A stretch of DNA of 64,000 bases, taken from NCBI GenBank assembly GCA_016987375.1, contig PJRA01000263.1, positions 2,830,409 through 2,894,408 on the forward strand, read 5' to 3'. Below are positions 37,701 through 51,200 of this stretch, in pieces (positions within the stretch are counted from its first letter, which is position 1; every line of letters starts with the position of its first letter). A program made the position numbers and the translations under genes. Origin of the DNA: Brachionus koreanus. Taxonomy: Eukaryota > Rotifera > Eurotatoria > Ploima > Brachionidae. The notes under the pieces were generated by a model. That model was not told the DNA's origin. It made no database searches and was given only the letters and a program-made list of their open reading frames with translations.

Positions 37701-40700
37701 AGCTATAAAATTAACTGGTCTTAACCTTTTGATTCCCAGTGATAAACGACCAAATTTGGAATAATCTAAAAATATAATTTGAAATTAAAAAGTCATAGTT
37801 TCCAACGAATTGTGCCTTTGGGACTAAAATTAGGCTATTTTCAAAGTCTAAGAAAAAAGCCCATTAAACGAAGAAAATTTTATCAAAATTGTAATCTAAG
37901 CAACAAATTATCTAGGATTTTTTATTAATTTAAATATTTTTTGACGATTAGCTCAGAACAATCCTTATTTTGCTGTTATTTTGATGCGTTAGTGAACTTG
38001 GGGTATGACAATTGAAAAGATTTTCATAATTAAATATACATGCGTGATATTTTTCGTACAATCTAATATGAGGTCGGTTTATTCAAAAAAAATTGAATTT
38101 TTTTTAGGATATCGGTATGCGTATAGAAAGCTTTAGAACAAATTTTATGTCCAAAATTACCCTATTACCAATATTTGTAAAAATTTTAAAGATACGTATA
38201 GGTTATTTGAATATCTAAAATATGCTTTACATGTCTTTGTTCAGAAAATTTTTAATAAAAGTATGTTAAAGCAACTTGTAAATTATTTATTTTTTATTGA
38301 TTTATTGTGTATGATTCTTATAAAAAAATCCAGAAATTTTGTTTAAAATTTTTATTCTATTGTCAAATCTGAATTCTCGAAAACATAAATTTTAAAAAAA
38401 AACTTCTTGAACCTTTTAAGTTAGTTTTTTTAGTTTTTTAATTAATTTTGAGGATTTTTATCAAAAAATCAAAATACATCATTTAAATCAAAATTTAAAA
38501 TAAAAAAGTTTAGAATCTTTCTTGTAATAAATTTAATTATTAAGCCATGCTTGATTAACTTAAAAAACCTTAATCTTTGGCTTTAAATGATATGTCTAAA
38601 ACTAACTTGGCTATCTTTGAAAATTATTATTTTTTATACTTTATTTATATTAGTTTGCCTTCTCCAATGCGACCATCACGATCACACGAATCGTTGTCAT
38701 CGCCACTTAAACCCTCGACAACCATAAATAACTTGGAAACTGCACAACAAAAACCCAAGTCATCAAATTTTCCGCGTTTTTTGCCTTCATACAAGTCAAA
38801 AAATTCCCATCAGACATCTTTATCCAAAGCAAAAAACTCGACCTGCATTGATCCCAGCCATATTTTGGATACATTAATCTACCTTGAATTTACAACAAAC
38901 AGTTCCATAAATTCGATACACAACAGTTTATTTGGTGAAGAAAACTGCTTTGAAATAAAAGGTCCTTCAAATACTGTGACTATTTTAAATATGTCAAACT
39001 GGATGAGCGAAAAAAGTGATTCGAGTGAACTTGATGAAGAAGCTGAGACAGAATACAAAAATCGTCAAAGTCGACGAGACACATGTGACAAACTCCGGTA
39101 TTTGCCATCACCTGTCGAATTACAAACACGTTATTTTATGTGTAGATCAGCTGAAGAACGAGATAAATGGCTCCAATGCTTGCGAGATGTAGCACAACCC
39201 AATTTGGTTAGCCAGCGGCGAGACGAAAACTCTCTTCAGGTTTGGTTGCTCGAGGCAAAAGGCACCCCCATCAGCTCTAAATCAAGCAAAAAATACTATT
39301 GCGAAATTTGTCTCGATAATTCTCTTGTTGCCAGATCCTGTGCCAAGGAGAAAAAAGATATTTTATTTTGGGGCGAAAATTTTGAATTCTCTAACGTGAA
39401 TTGTCATGTGTTGAAAGTAGAAGTTTATCAACAAATCACAGAAACACAGAAAAAAAAGAACAAAAAAGATCCATCGCAAAATTTGCTAGGCTGGGTGACA
39501 ATACCAGTCAGTGCTATTGAATGTAGTCAACCTGTTGAAAAATGGTATAAATTGGAACCAATTGCAGACAGTAAACACGACGAAAACTCTACAAATTCGT
39601 CAGCAAGTTTCACAACAACTCAAAACTTTAGCAAAGATTCGATATCGATTCGAATCAAAGCCAAATATCAATCAGTTGATATTCTACCATTTAATTGTTA
39701 TCATAAACTAATTGAATTCATTCGTTTCAAATATCTTAATTTGATTACATTGGAGCCTTTTTTAAATGTTAGAATAAAAGACGACTTGGCTAATAGCTTG
39801 GTAAAAATAGCTTACAAATTAAAAATTGAGACAAAATTTTTGACCGATTTGGTGCTGGCTGAAGTATTGCAGCTAGAAGACAATTCTCTCACTTTTAGAG
39901 GAAATAGTTTGGCTACAAAATCAATCGAGTCCTACATGAAACTTGTTGGTGAAAATTATCTTAAAGTTACTTTAAGTGATTGTGTAAAAAGTATCATTGA
40001 GACTTCGAATGATTTAGAAATCGATCCATCTAAAGTATCCAATCAATCAAGTTTGAACAACAATAGAGAAGAATTAGTGCAAATTTTGCATCTGGTTTGT
40101 GGTCGAGTGTTTAACTCGTTTTCTAATTTTCCTCTAGAAATGAAACAAGTGTTTTCTTGTCTGAGACGTGAGTGCATAAAGAATGGAAAAACAGACGAAA
40201 TGTGTGATACATTGATTAGTGCTAGTATTTTTTTGAGATTTATTTGTCCTGCAATCTTGTCGCCAAACTTGTTCAATTTGACCCAAGAATATCCTCAAGA
40301 AAAGGCAGCTCGCAAATTAACACTCACAGCTAAAACTTTGCAAACTATTGCCAATTTTTCAAAATTCGGAGGTAAAGAGTTTTACATGAGCTATGATAAA
40401 ATGAACCAATTTGTTGATGAGCATACAAATTTAATGCGCGATTTTTTGCGCAAAATATCCACAATGAGCGAAGATGAAGAGTTAGAGTTGATGAATGAGG
40501 GACAAGTTTTGCCTGATTTTAGTCCTCGAGAGCACTTATTGACCACTAACGTAGATCTTGAGCTTGTAGATCTAGGTAAACAGTTAAGCATTTTGCACAC
40601 CTTGCTTACATCAATTGAAATGAGCTTAGACGAAACAAACAAGTCTAAATTTGATCTTGAACTGAGTACTATTTTGGATGAAATAGCCAAAATGAAAAAG

Positions 40701-43355
40701 AGTGACTGCAATGAAACATTTATTTTAACGCAAAATTCAATTAACAAACTTTATTCATATGAGAACAGATTACATTTTGCAATAATGAAAAATCATGAAT
40801 CTTCCAGTTCACCTGTTGTTACTTCATCAGTCAGTGAAGCGTGTCAATTAAATACCGAAAATACCAAGACTAATTCTTCTTCATCCTCAAGGTTTTTATT
40901 ATTACATAAGTTCTAATTTAGTTTTTTTATTTAATTGTTTTTATTCTTTAGAAGTTCTAGTTTAAAAGGCGCTAGCGCACCTTATCCAAAAGTAAGTTAA
41001 ATTAATTTTTGTTAGTATTTTTTTCTAATCAGATTAGATATGCAATTAGTTATTATCAATTCAAAATTTGGTAATTTTAAGAAAAATCTTGGCTAAATTA
41101 GAAAAATGAAAAATTGTAAATTTACAAAATCCAACTTTTAAAATTACACCATATTACTTAAAATTTATTGAAAAAAATATTGAAAAAAGAGCCACTCGTT
41201 ATACATTGCAGGAAAATAAAGTCTTAAATTTCAAGCCTAATAACTTCCTTGAGATTCAAACTATCTTAATGATTTTATAAGAATTTTTTAGGTTTAAACT
41301 AATTGTATTAAATAGTTGTAGAGTTTAAACTGCAGCTTAGAGGTTATCTAAGCACAGCCCCAAAAAGCTGTAACAGTCGCTTCTTTTTGTTTCACCATCC
41401 AACCATCACCAAAGCATTTGCATCATTTGCCAGTGTAAAAAAAATTTTAAATCACACTGCATCACCAAAAGGTATGCTCCAAAAGTTAAGTTCGAATTTA
41501 AATCAGGTTTTTATTTTTAATTCAGCATTAAGACTACATTTTTTATTGAGAAATTGAATCTATGGAAAAAAAAGTTGGAGTTTAAAATATGCTTTAGAGA
41601 TGTTTGTTCGATTTATCAGGGAAAACGATAATTTCAGATAATTTTTAAAAATTGAATTTTGAAGAAAAAATGCCTAAAATAATTTGTGTAATAATTTTGA
41701 GATTTTATAAATTGTGTTTAGCAAAATAATTAAATCATTCAATCATTAAAAAAATATGGAAATTTTTATTGGGATTTTAGTATTGCTGTTTTTTAATTAA
41801 AAAACTATTTTAGAATGATTTTCGGTTAACCAAAATAAATTAAAAATCAGTTCGTAAATTTTTAGAATTTTGAAAATATCTATTTAAGTTAATTACAAAA
41901 CAAATTTGAGTATAATTAAATATTAATTAGGATTATAATAGCAATTAAAATTAGATCAAATTATTTTTAATTATTTTTTTTATGCTTGAGTAGGTAGATA
42001 TTAAATTTTTGTTTTTTTTCAATTTTTTTCAATAAATTTTTATTTACAAGCATTTTTGAAAAATTTTTCAAATTTAAAATAAAAAATGACAAATTTTCAA
42101 AAAATATAATTTGAATTTACTACTAAATTTGATTTTAAAATAAAGGTTATCTTATTGATTGTCCAAAAATAAGCAAAGCTTTTTCTCCACACTTTAAAAT
42201 TTGAAAAAATTAAATGACTAGACTTGAAAAAAACAATCATAATTGTACCATATTTTTCGACAAAACTTGATTATTTTTTTTATAAAATTTTATTGAAAAA
42301 CAAAAATTTGATTTGATTTTCTTAAAAATTATGCATTTTCAAAGAATTTTTTTCTTCAAAACAAAATAACAATTCTCAAATTTTAAGGAAGCTGAGATTC
42401 AATTGTTAAAGCAAAAACTTAAAGAAACTGAAATCTCATTGAAAAAAGAACAAAGTGAAAAGTGTCTTATTGAATTCAAACTTAAACAACAACAACAAGA
42501 AAATGAAAAACAAATGCGCAATGTGATTAATAGGTAAATTTAACAACTTTTCGAATATTAAGTTAAAAGTCTTATTTTAGCTAGATATTTTTTATTATCA
42601 GATTAGTTTTTCAAAAAATCGTTAAACTTTCTGGCGTTGGCTGATTTTTGTTTTTAATAAAATGTATTATTTTTAGTGTGTTTTATTAATGCTGTCAATC
42701 AATTTTCTAATTTTAACTGCTCGAAAAATTAAGAATAAAATAAAAATTTAACTATTTTTTTTAAAGACTGATAAAAGTTGAAGAAGAGTTGAGAAAAGAA
42801 CAAAGTGAAATGCATAAACTCTTAAAAACAAAACAGGAAATGATTGAAATACAAAAAAAAAGAATTGAATATTTGAGCAATCGATCGTTGAATGGCTCAA
42901 ATTCAGTCAATAAATCAACCCAATATTCAAATCAGTTTTTGAATAATTTACCTCATAATAACTATCAGCCAAAGCTAAGACAATTAAATAAAACTCAACT
43001 AAAGCCTCAAATAAATACATCATTATCTAATTCAAACGATAACATTAATTCTGCTCAACAAATCCATTCGTCACAATCATCTTTAAACAAAGTAAATGAA
43101 AAATCTCAAATAGCAGCCTCGCCATCTTCATCTTCATCCTCAATGACTCAATTTTGCTCTTATTTGACAAATGGAAAAAATCTAACAGCGAATAAAGTGA
43201 AAATGTCCAGCAAAACAGCAACTATTCTTGATCAACTTCCATCAAACTCAAACTCTTTATCATCATCTACGTCTTCTAATCTATCAACTTTGATCAATCA
43301 AGCTCAATTAAACGCCCAGGGTTCGGCGAATTTTCTGAGAGCAAGTGAATTATAA
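34800..43355 (+). CDS. SynGAP/DAB2IP/RASAL2-family Ras GTPase-activating protein
   Basis: This multi-exon gene has the family's PH-C2-RasGAP-coiled-coil order. Proposed exons are 34800-34926, 35883-36275 (or slightly longer), 36323-36376 (uncertain), 36448-36603, 37631-37717, 38654-40891, 40952-40991, 41336-41506, 42388-42533 and 42767-43355. Early exons carry a split PH domain (WYKGWIL, then WIPKFAVINRETKSILLYD) and the basic LKRAKSGIQLERKK segment. The large exon has PSRSHESLSSP, the rest of the PH domain (CRSAEERDKWLQCLRD), a C2 domain (VWLLEAKG, YYCEICLDN, LFWGENFEF) and the RasGAP domain. Its arginine finger lies in FRGNSLATKSIESYM, with ISASIFLRFICPAILSPNLF, QEYPQEKAARKLTL and FSKFGGKEFYM. 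The last two exons encode the conserved coiled coil NVINRLIKVEEELRKEQ plus KKRIEYL. It would accelerate GTP hydrolysis by Ras/Rap at membranes or synapses. Whether it is closer to SynGAP, DAB2IP or RASAL2 cannot be decided. The 5' end and the exon near 36323 are the weak points, and the second exon could instead start at 35877. Confidence 0.92.
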
Positions 43356-45424
43356 AAATTTCAAACTAAAACAATAACTTTATTACTCTCGTATATTTTC
43401 CGAAACGATTTAAAAAATCATTCCATGTACAATTCAATGTTTAGAAAGCGAGAAATTTTTTAACTAAATGATCACATTTAGCAATTAGAAAGCCTTTTGT
43501 AAAAGCAAAGAAAACAGCTTTTATGTGTTAATAATTAAAGTTTTATTTAATTTTAAAATAATTACAACTTTTCAAAAAAATATGGATTTTTTAAGACTAA
43601 AATACAATTAATTTTTTTTAAATTAAAATTGGTTAGAAAGTTAAATTATTGAAAAATGTTAAATAAATTACATGATTAAATATTTGGTACATATTAGTGA
43701 ATAATTGTGCCGATTTTCTTCATGTATTGATTTAATCTACAAATTAAAATGCTGTAAAGATGTAAAATTTTCTCTTTTTTTTTAGATTAATTTTTATCAA
43801 TTCTTATTATTTTAATTTTTATTTTAAATCCTTTCAAATATTAAATAAACTTATCATTTTCAAATTTTAAAATTTAAATTAAAATAATTTTTGTTTACAA
43901 AAAAATTTCCTCTTGTTTAAATTGAATTAATAATAATTTTCATATAATTTTCATAAGAATTAATAATAGTTTAAGTAAAAAATTGAATTTAGAATAATTT
44001 TCTGAAAGCTAAAAATTTTTTTGGATTTAAATCCGAATATTCTATTAGTCAAGTGATTTGTGACTGAGTCCTGTAAAACGAGTGAAAATTCGTTCCTGGC
44101 AAAGTGATTGCGTTGCAGAAGATTAACTCCATGCAGTTTTTTTTTTTGAAAAAGAGTTAACAAGCGTCCTCCCATATCCTGTTGAATATCATGGTTCAAA
44201 TTATTCCCGTATTTCCTCAAATAGAAGCAACTACTGATAGAAGAAAGGTGCTACAATATCAATCATAACATTTCCTTTAATTGATTTATTTTTTTACAAA
44301 AAATGTGTCTTATTTAAAAGATTCATGTCTCGTATTCTCATGTATTAACATGCATTTTTTTGTTTCAAAATAGAAGAGAAAAGAACAATAAATTTTATAC
44401 GATTAACTTTTTTTAAGAGAAAAAATTTCCATCAGGAGAAATCCTTGATGAAATACGGTATTATTTTCTTTTGTATTTATCATAGTTGTTAGATTAAGAA
44501 ATAAAATAAAAAAAGTAACAATTTCATAAGATATGCGTGACAATTTGTTATGCATCAATTAAATTTAACTAGAAAATATTTCAATTTTAAATGAAAAGTC
44601 GAGAGAGTGCGAATTTTGCAGACTAAATTAGATTTTTTAAAAGACATCTTGAAATGTTTAGATAAAAAAAATAATCAAAGACTGAATATTTTATTAAATC
44701 TAGTTCAAAAACAAATAAAATTTTTTTCAAAAATGGCTTTGAATTAACTGATAAATAAATTGGTATTACATATAAATAAAATAGTTTTTTTCTTCTTTCT
44801 TATTTTTTAAATGATATGTAAAGAAACTGTATTTTAATTGAGAATGCAAATTAATTAATTTTAAAAAATTTTGAATTATGAATTTTTCTTCAATTTAAAA
44901 AACTCTTTCATGAGTAAAAAAGAAATAAATTTTTTTGTATTCAATAGTGACATTGATTATTATAATATTTAAAATTGAAATGTATTTAAACTTTTATTGA
45001 TAAAGTTTTAAATAAAGTGTTTTTTAAATTATAAAAAATTTTATTTATCATGATTATTTTTGATGTAATTAAGAATTAATTAATGGGAAGTCATGAGCCA
45101 TCAAAAATCCACATTCCATTAAGACCAATTTTCAAATCGAGTTGAAAATAATTTTTAGTTTGGAATTTTGATTTAATTAAAAGCAAATTTTAAATTGAAA
45201 TATATATTTGGTATTCAAAATAACATTTCGACGGTATTTTATTAATAAAGATGTTCCTACTAAAAATCATTCACTAAAAAAATTTGTTTTTCAATTAAAA
45301 AAGTTTTTTTTATTCAGAAAAAAATAGTTTTTCGTTAATTGTAAACTAAAGATAAATTACATATAAATATGGTGTATCAAGGACTAAATGTTTGACAAGC
45401 GACTGGAAAATTTTAAAAGTAAAA
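43356..45424. other. Intergenic, no gene seen
   Basis: The segment lies between the RasGAP stop and the first exon of the mucin-like gene. The open frame at 43960-44220 on the minus strand has no conserved motif. Otherwise the DNA is A/T-rich and featureless. Confidence 0.5.
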
Positions 45425-48400
45425 ATGTATTATTATGTTGCAAGGTAAGCTAAGATTTTTAATTAACAAGATGGATAAAGAAATATTTTAAAGACCCAGG
45501 TCTAAAGGCTTAGGAGGCCTCAGCGGATTTTCTGTTTTTTTTGTGATTCTTGGAATACTAGGTGCTTTTCTAGTCATAGGAGGAATAGTAGCATTAGCAC
45601 TCATCCCAGTTTATCTTAATGACGGCGATAGTTCTTCAGCTACGACTCAAACAGCGTCAACTACTGCTGTAACCGAAACAGTTTTAATGGAAAATTTAGC
45701 AACAACTACAGCTTCACGTACAATAGTAAATGGGACTGATTTTACTCAAATGACTGATTTTGTAATTTTTTTTGCCTTATTTTTTGTTAAGTATTCTAAT
45801 TTACAAAAATCAGATAACAGTTTTGGTTAGAGAAATTGAAACATCAGCAGAAATTACTTTCAATAGTTCCGAGTAAATTAAGAATTTAAATTATATAATT
45901 TTTTAGATAAATTAAAAAATAAGGAACATTTTGAATCTTATAATTAAAAATGAATATAATGATGTTAACTCATCTACAGACTATAGAGGAGTTTTAACAA
46001 AAATTAATACAAATTCTTCTGATATAATAGACAAAAAACCAGATAACGTTGGAGTAACCTTAGACATATTTCAGATAAAAATTACAAGTAAATAAATTCA
46101 TTGAAGATTTTCATACAAAAATTGATACAAAAATTTAAGGACTTCGTGTGACAATATTTGTATCAAATGGGCAAGATATTTCGGGAACTGAATATTGTGA
46201 CATCAAATTTAGTGATGGTCTGGAAGAATGTACTACAATATATGAAAATGGAACGCAAACAAATAAAACTAATACTATTGATCCATTTACTGAAGGTTTT
46301 ATTAAAATTTAAAATCAAATTTCAAATCATTCCAGTTAAAATTTCTTAATTATCGATTAATTTTTCAAAATAATAATAATACTTTGTTCAAAATCATTAA
46401 AAAAATTCATTATTTATTTTCCATTTAGGTCTAACTTCCAGCACTGTTGATTCAATATCTAATGCTACTGAAAGTATGACCAATATGACAGAAAATATGT
46501 TGAATACTACTGAAAGTATGACCAATATGACAGAAAATATGTTGAATACTACTGAAAGTATGACCAATATGACAGAAAATATGTTGAATACTACTGAAAG
46601 TATGATCAATATGACAGAAAATATGTTGAATACTACTGAAAGTATGACCAATATGACAGAAAATATGTTGAATACTACTGAAAGTATTACTACTTATCTA
46701 ATAAATGTAACCGAAATCACCAATTCAACATTAAATGAAACTTCTTTGGTTTCAACTGAGATTGTTGAATTTGAAGGTTTGGCAGAAGTCGAAGAATCAG
46801 GAATTGGACGATTAATTGCAGGAAATTTAAATATATCTAAAATGATAGAAGTGGTAATTACTTATTCTAACAACATTAATTTTACTTTTTAAATTAATAT
46901 TTTAAAGTTAAGGGAAATTTTTTTAAATATTGAACCAAATGGATTCGCCATATTTGAAACTTTCGCGTACTTTTAGCTTTTTAGAACTATATAAAATTTT
47001 TTGAATTTAAAATAAAAGATTAACTGCGAAAAAATATAGAATTGATGCAAATTTAACAAAAATTTCAGCTGATGTTGAGTCAACAATAAATTATGTGGGA
47101 ATAGTAAGGAGTCTGGAGAATAACAAAAATAGTATATTAGAATCGAAACCGGAAAATTCAACTGCCATTGTGATCATTGAAAATATTATATTAAAAAGTT
47201 TAAAAATTTGGGAAAATAAAATAAATAAAAATTTATTAAATAATATATCAAAAGGGAAAAAAATAATACAAATAGAAGATGAATTTCAAAAAAGTATAGT
47301 AGAAGAAGATTGTGGAATCGATATTTCCATTGGGCTAGAAACATGTTCGAAAAAAATTATAATAACTGAAAAAAGCGGATCAACTATGATTGAAACGGAA
47401 TTTTTTAATCAAACTAGGGCATCGAACACTGAAAGTAATCATTTTTATTAGAAAAATATAAAATTAATAAATAAACTAAAGAAGAAGAAACGACTAATAA
47501 TGATTTAATCACTGAAACAACAATTTGTAATGATGGATCAACAATGTCAGGATCGGATTCCACTGATGGTTCAACTGCAACAGATTCCCCTGATGGTTCA
47601 ACTGCAACAGATTCCTCTGATGGTTCAACCTCTTCAGATTCAAATGATGATTCAACTGCATCAGATTCCTATAATGGTTCAACCGTATCAGATTCCACTG
47701 ATGGTTCAACCTCTTCAGATTCGAATGATGATTCAACTGCATCAGATTCGAATGATGATTCAACTGAATCAAATTCGAATGATGATTCAACTGAATCAAA
47801 TTCCTCTGATGATTCAACTGTATCAGATTCGAATGATGGTTCGACCTCATCAGATTCGAATGATGGTTCGACCTCTTCAGATTCGAATGATGATTCAACT
47901 GTATCAGATTCCTTTGATGGTTCAACCTCTTCAGATTCTACTGATGATTCAACTGCATCAGATTCCTTTGATGGTTCAACCGTATCAGATTCCACTGATG
48001 GTTCAACTGCAACAGATTCCACTGATGGTTCAACTGCAACAGATTCGAATGATGGTTCAACTGTATCAGATTCCTCTGATGGTTCAACTGTATCAGATTC
48101 CTCTGATGATTCAACTGCATCAGATTCCTCTGATGGTTCAACTGTATCAGATTCCACTGATGGTTCAACTGTATCAGATTCCACTGATGGTTCAACTGTA
48201 TCAGATTCCTCTGATGGTTCAACTGTATCAGATTCCTCTGATGGTTCAACTGTATCAGATTCCTCTGATGGTTCAACTGTATCAGATTCCACTGATGATT
48301 CAACTGCATCAGATTCCACTGATGGTTCAACTGCAACAGATTCGAATGATGGTTCAACTGTATCAGATTCCTCTGATGGTTCAACTGTATCAGATTCCAC

Positions 48401-48551
48401 TGATGGTTCAACTGTATCAGATTCCACTGATGGTTCAACTGTATCAGATTCCTCTGATGGTTCAACTGTATCAGATTCTTCCGATGGTTCAACTGTATCA
48501 GATTCCACTGATGGTTCAACTGGTTTATCATCTTCTACTGCTTCTTCTTAA
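45425..48551 (+). CDS. Membrane-anchored, mucin-like repeat protein
   Basis: Nine exons with consistent phase, 45425-45444, 45494-45761, 45814-45872, 45924-46087, 46140-46295, 46429-46853, 46908-46966, 47040-47434 and 47482-48551, give 871 aa. A short basic N-terminus (RPRSKGLGG) is followed by one strong transmembrane segment, FFVILGILGAFLVIGGIVAL, and no cleavable signal, so a signal-anchor with the long C-terminal part outside the cell is likely. The ectodomain has Thr/Ser-rich linkers with many N-x-S/T glycosylation sites and two non-repetitive modules (exons 3-5 and 7-8) of unknown fold containing a few Cys. It also has five copies of a 14-residue Asn/Thr/Met repeat and a C-terminal tract of more than 30 nine-residue Ser/Asp/Thr repeats (GSTVSDSSD type). 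Composition suggests a heavily glycosylated and acidic surface or matrix protein. Single-base choices at the exon 6 end (46850 or 46853) are open. No family is recognised. Confidence 0.75.
46464..46690 (+). repeat. In-frame 42-bp tandem repeat, five copies
   Basis: The unit encodes ESMTNMTENMLNTT. The copies are nearly identical: one has ATGATC in place of ATGACC (Thr to Ile), and the flanking partial units differ slightly. Each copy carries two N-glycosylation sequons (NMT, NTT). It lies wholly within exon 6 of the mucin-like gene, and the unit length, a multiple of three, keeps the frame. Confidence 0.95.
47560..48525 (+). repeat. 27-bp minisatellite coding for an acidic Ser/Asp nonapeptide tract
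   Basis: About 36 consecutive copies of a 27-base unit encode GST-(V/A/S)-(S/T)-DS-(S/T/N/F)-D. Interspersed variants include clusters with SS or ES in the middle. Later copies (after about 48060) are more uniform than earlier ones, which suggests recent expansion at the 3' side. It makes up nearly all of the last exon of the mucin-like gene. Both strands are free of stops in several frames across the tract. Confidence 0.95.
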
Positions 48552-48721
48552 GATTTCACTGATGCTTTAGCTGTTTTTCGATATTTTTTCAATATTTAAA
48601 TTTTTTTTAATATTTTTTTTCATTTTTTGATTATTTCAATTATAATTTAACAAAAAGTCTTCTAATTTCATTAAATTAAATTTTATTTTATTTATTTTTG
48701 AATAAATTTTATTTTTCTTAA

Positions 48722-50393
<1,672 letters not shown>

Positions 50394-51200
50394 TCTAGAA
50401 TCTTGTAAATCATTTAAAAAAAAAAACAAAAACCGAAATTATTTTTTTCTTAAAATCTTTTAAAATTAATACTATTTTAAAAATGCAAGTGACTATTTTT
50501 AAATAGAAATAAATTTTATTTTTGTAATTTATATTATTTTATTTTTATTGTTTTGCTACGTTTTGCTGTAAAATTAGAAAGTAATATTCTTTTTAAAAAA
50601 TTAAAAAAAAATTATTTCTCATAAATTGTCGTTTAAACATATATAACAATATTTCGGGAAATCAATTTTAATAATCCCCGTCCCAAAAAAAATATTATAT
50701 TATTAGATCTAAATTTATTTTTCAGATATTTTTAATAATACCTAAAAATTTGGAGAAATGAGAATTTTTTTGTCAGTATATAAATATTTTTTTAGGAGAA
50801 TTTTCTTTTAAAATAGTAGATAAAAAAATCATTCGTTTAATATATTTGTAAAAATAGATTGATGAAAATGACGTGTGCTAATTCATTAACTAAAATTGAG
50901 TCATTTCCACTTAATAAATCATAAAAGAGATCTCGGAATATAAATAAAAATGTCCTAAAATTAATACACACAAGAAAAATTTTGATGAATAATACAAGTT
51001 ATGCAAAATTAGCAATTCTTTTTTTTTCTCAAGTAATCTTAATTTAAATGTAAAAATAGATTGATGAAAATTATTAAGAATTTTTTTTGCAAGTGTTAAG
51101 TTAGTTTTCCATTAATTTATAATAATATTTTGAAAATTCAAATATATATATAGCAAATGAAAAATAATCTAGTTGAATTATTCTGATTTAATTTCATACT
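50394..51200. other. Intergenic with a short direct repeat
   Basis: The region holds the CDC7 3' flank and the CSB/ERCC6 promoter. A direct repeat containing AAAAATAGATTGATGAAAAT occurs near 50850 and again near 51051, about 200 bases apart and in the same orientation. Nothing else was recognised. Confidence 0.5.

Noticed and set aside
40043..40747. Minus-strand frames opposite the RasGAP domain
   Set aside because: They are antisense shadows of a well-conserved coding exon.
46464..46690. CRISPR-like array
   Set aside because: The repeats are directly adjacent without unique spacers, lie in frame inside an exon, and the genome is eukaryotic.
47530..48570. Additional long open frames over the 27-bp repeat tract (one more plus frame and several minus frames)
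   Set aside because: They exist only because the repeat unit has no stop in those frames. None connects to a conserved exon, while the Ser/Asp frame continues in phase from the upstream exons.
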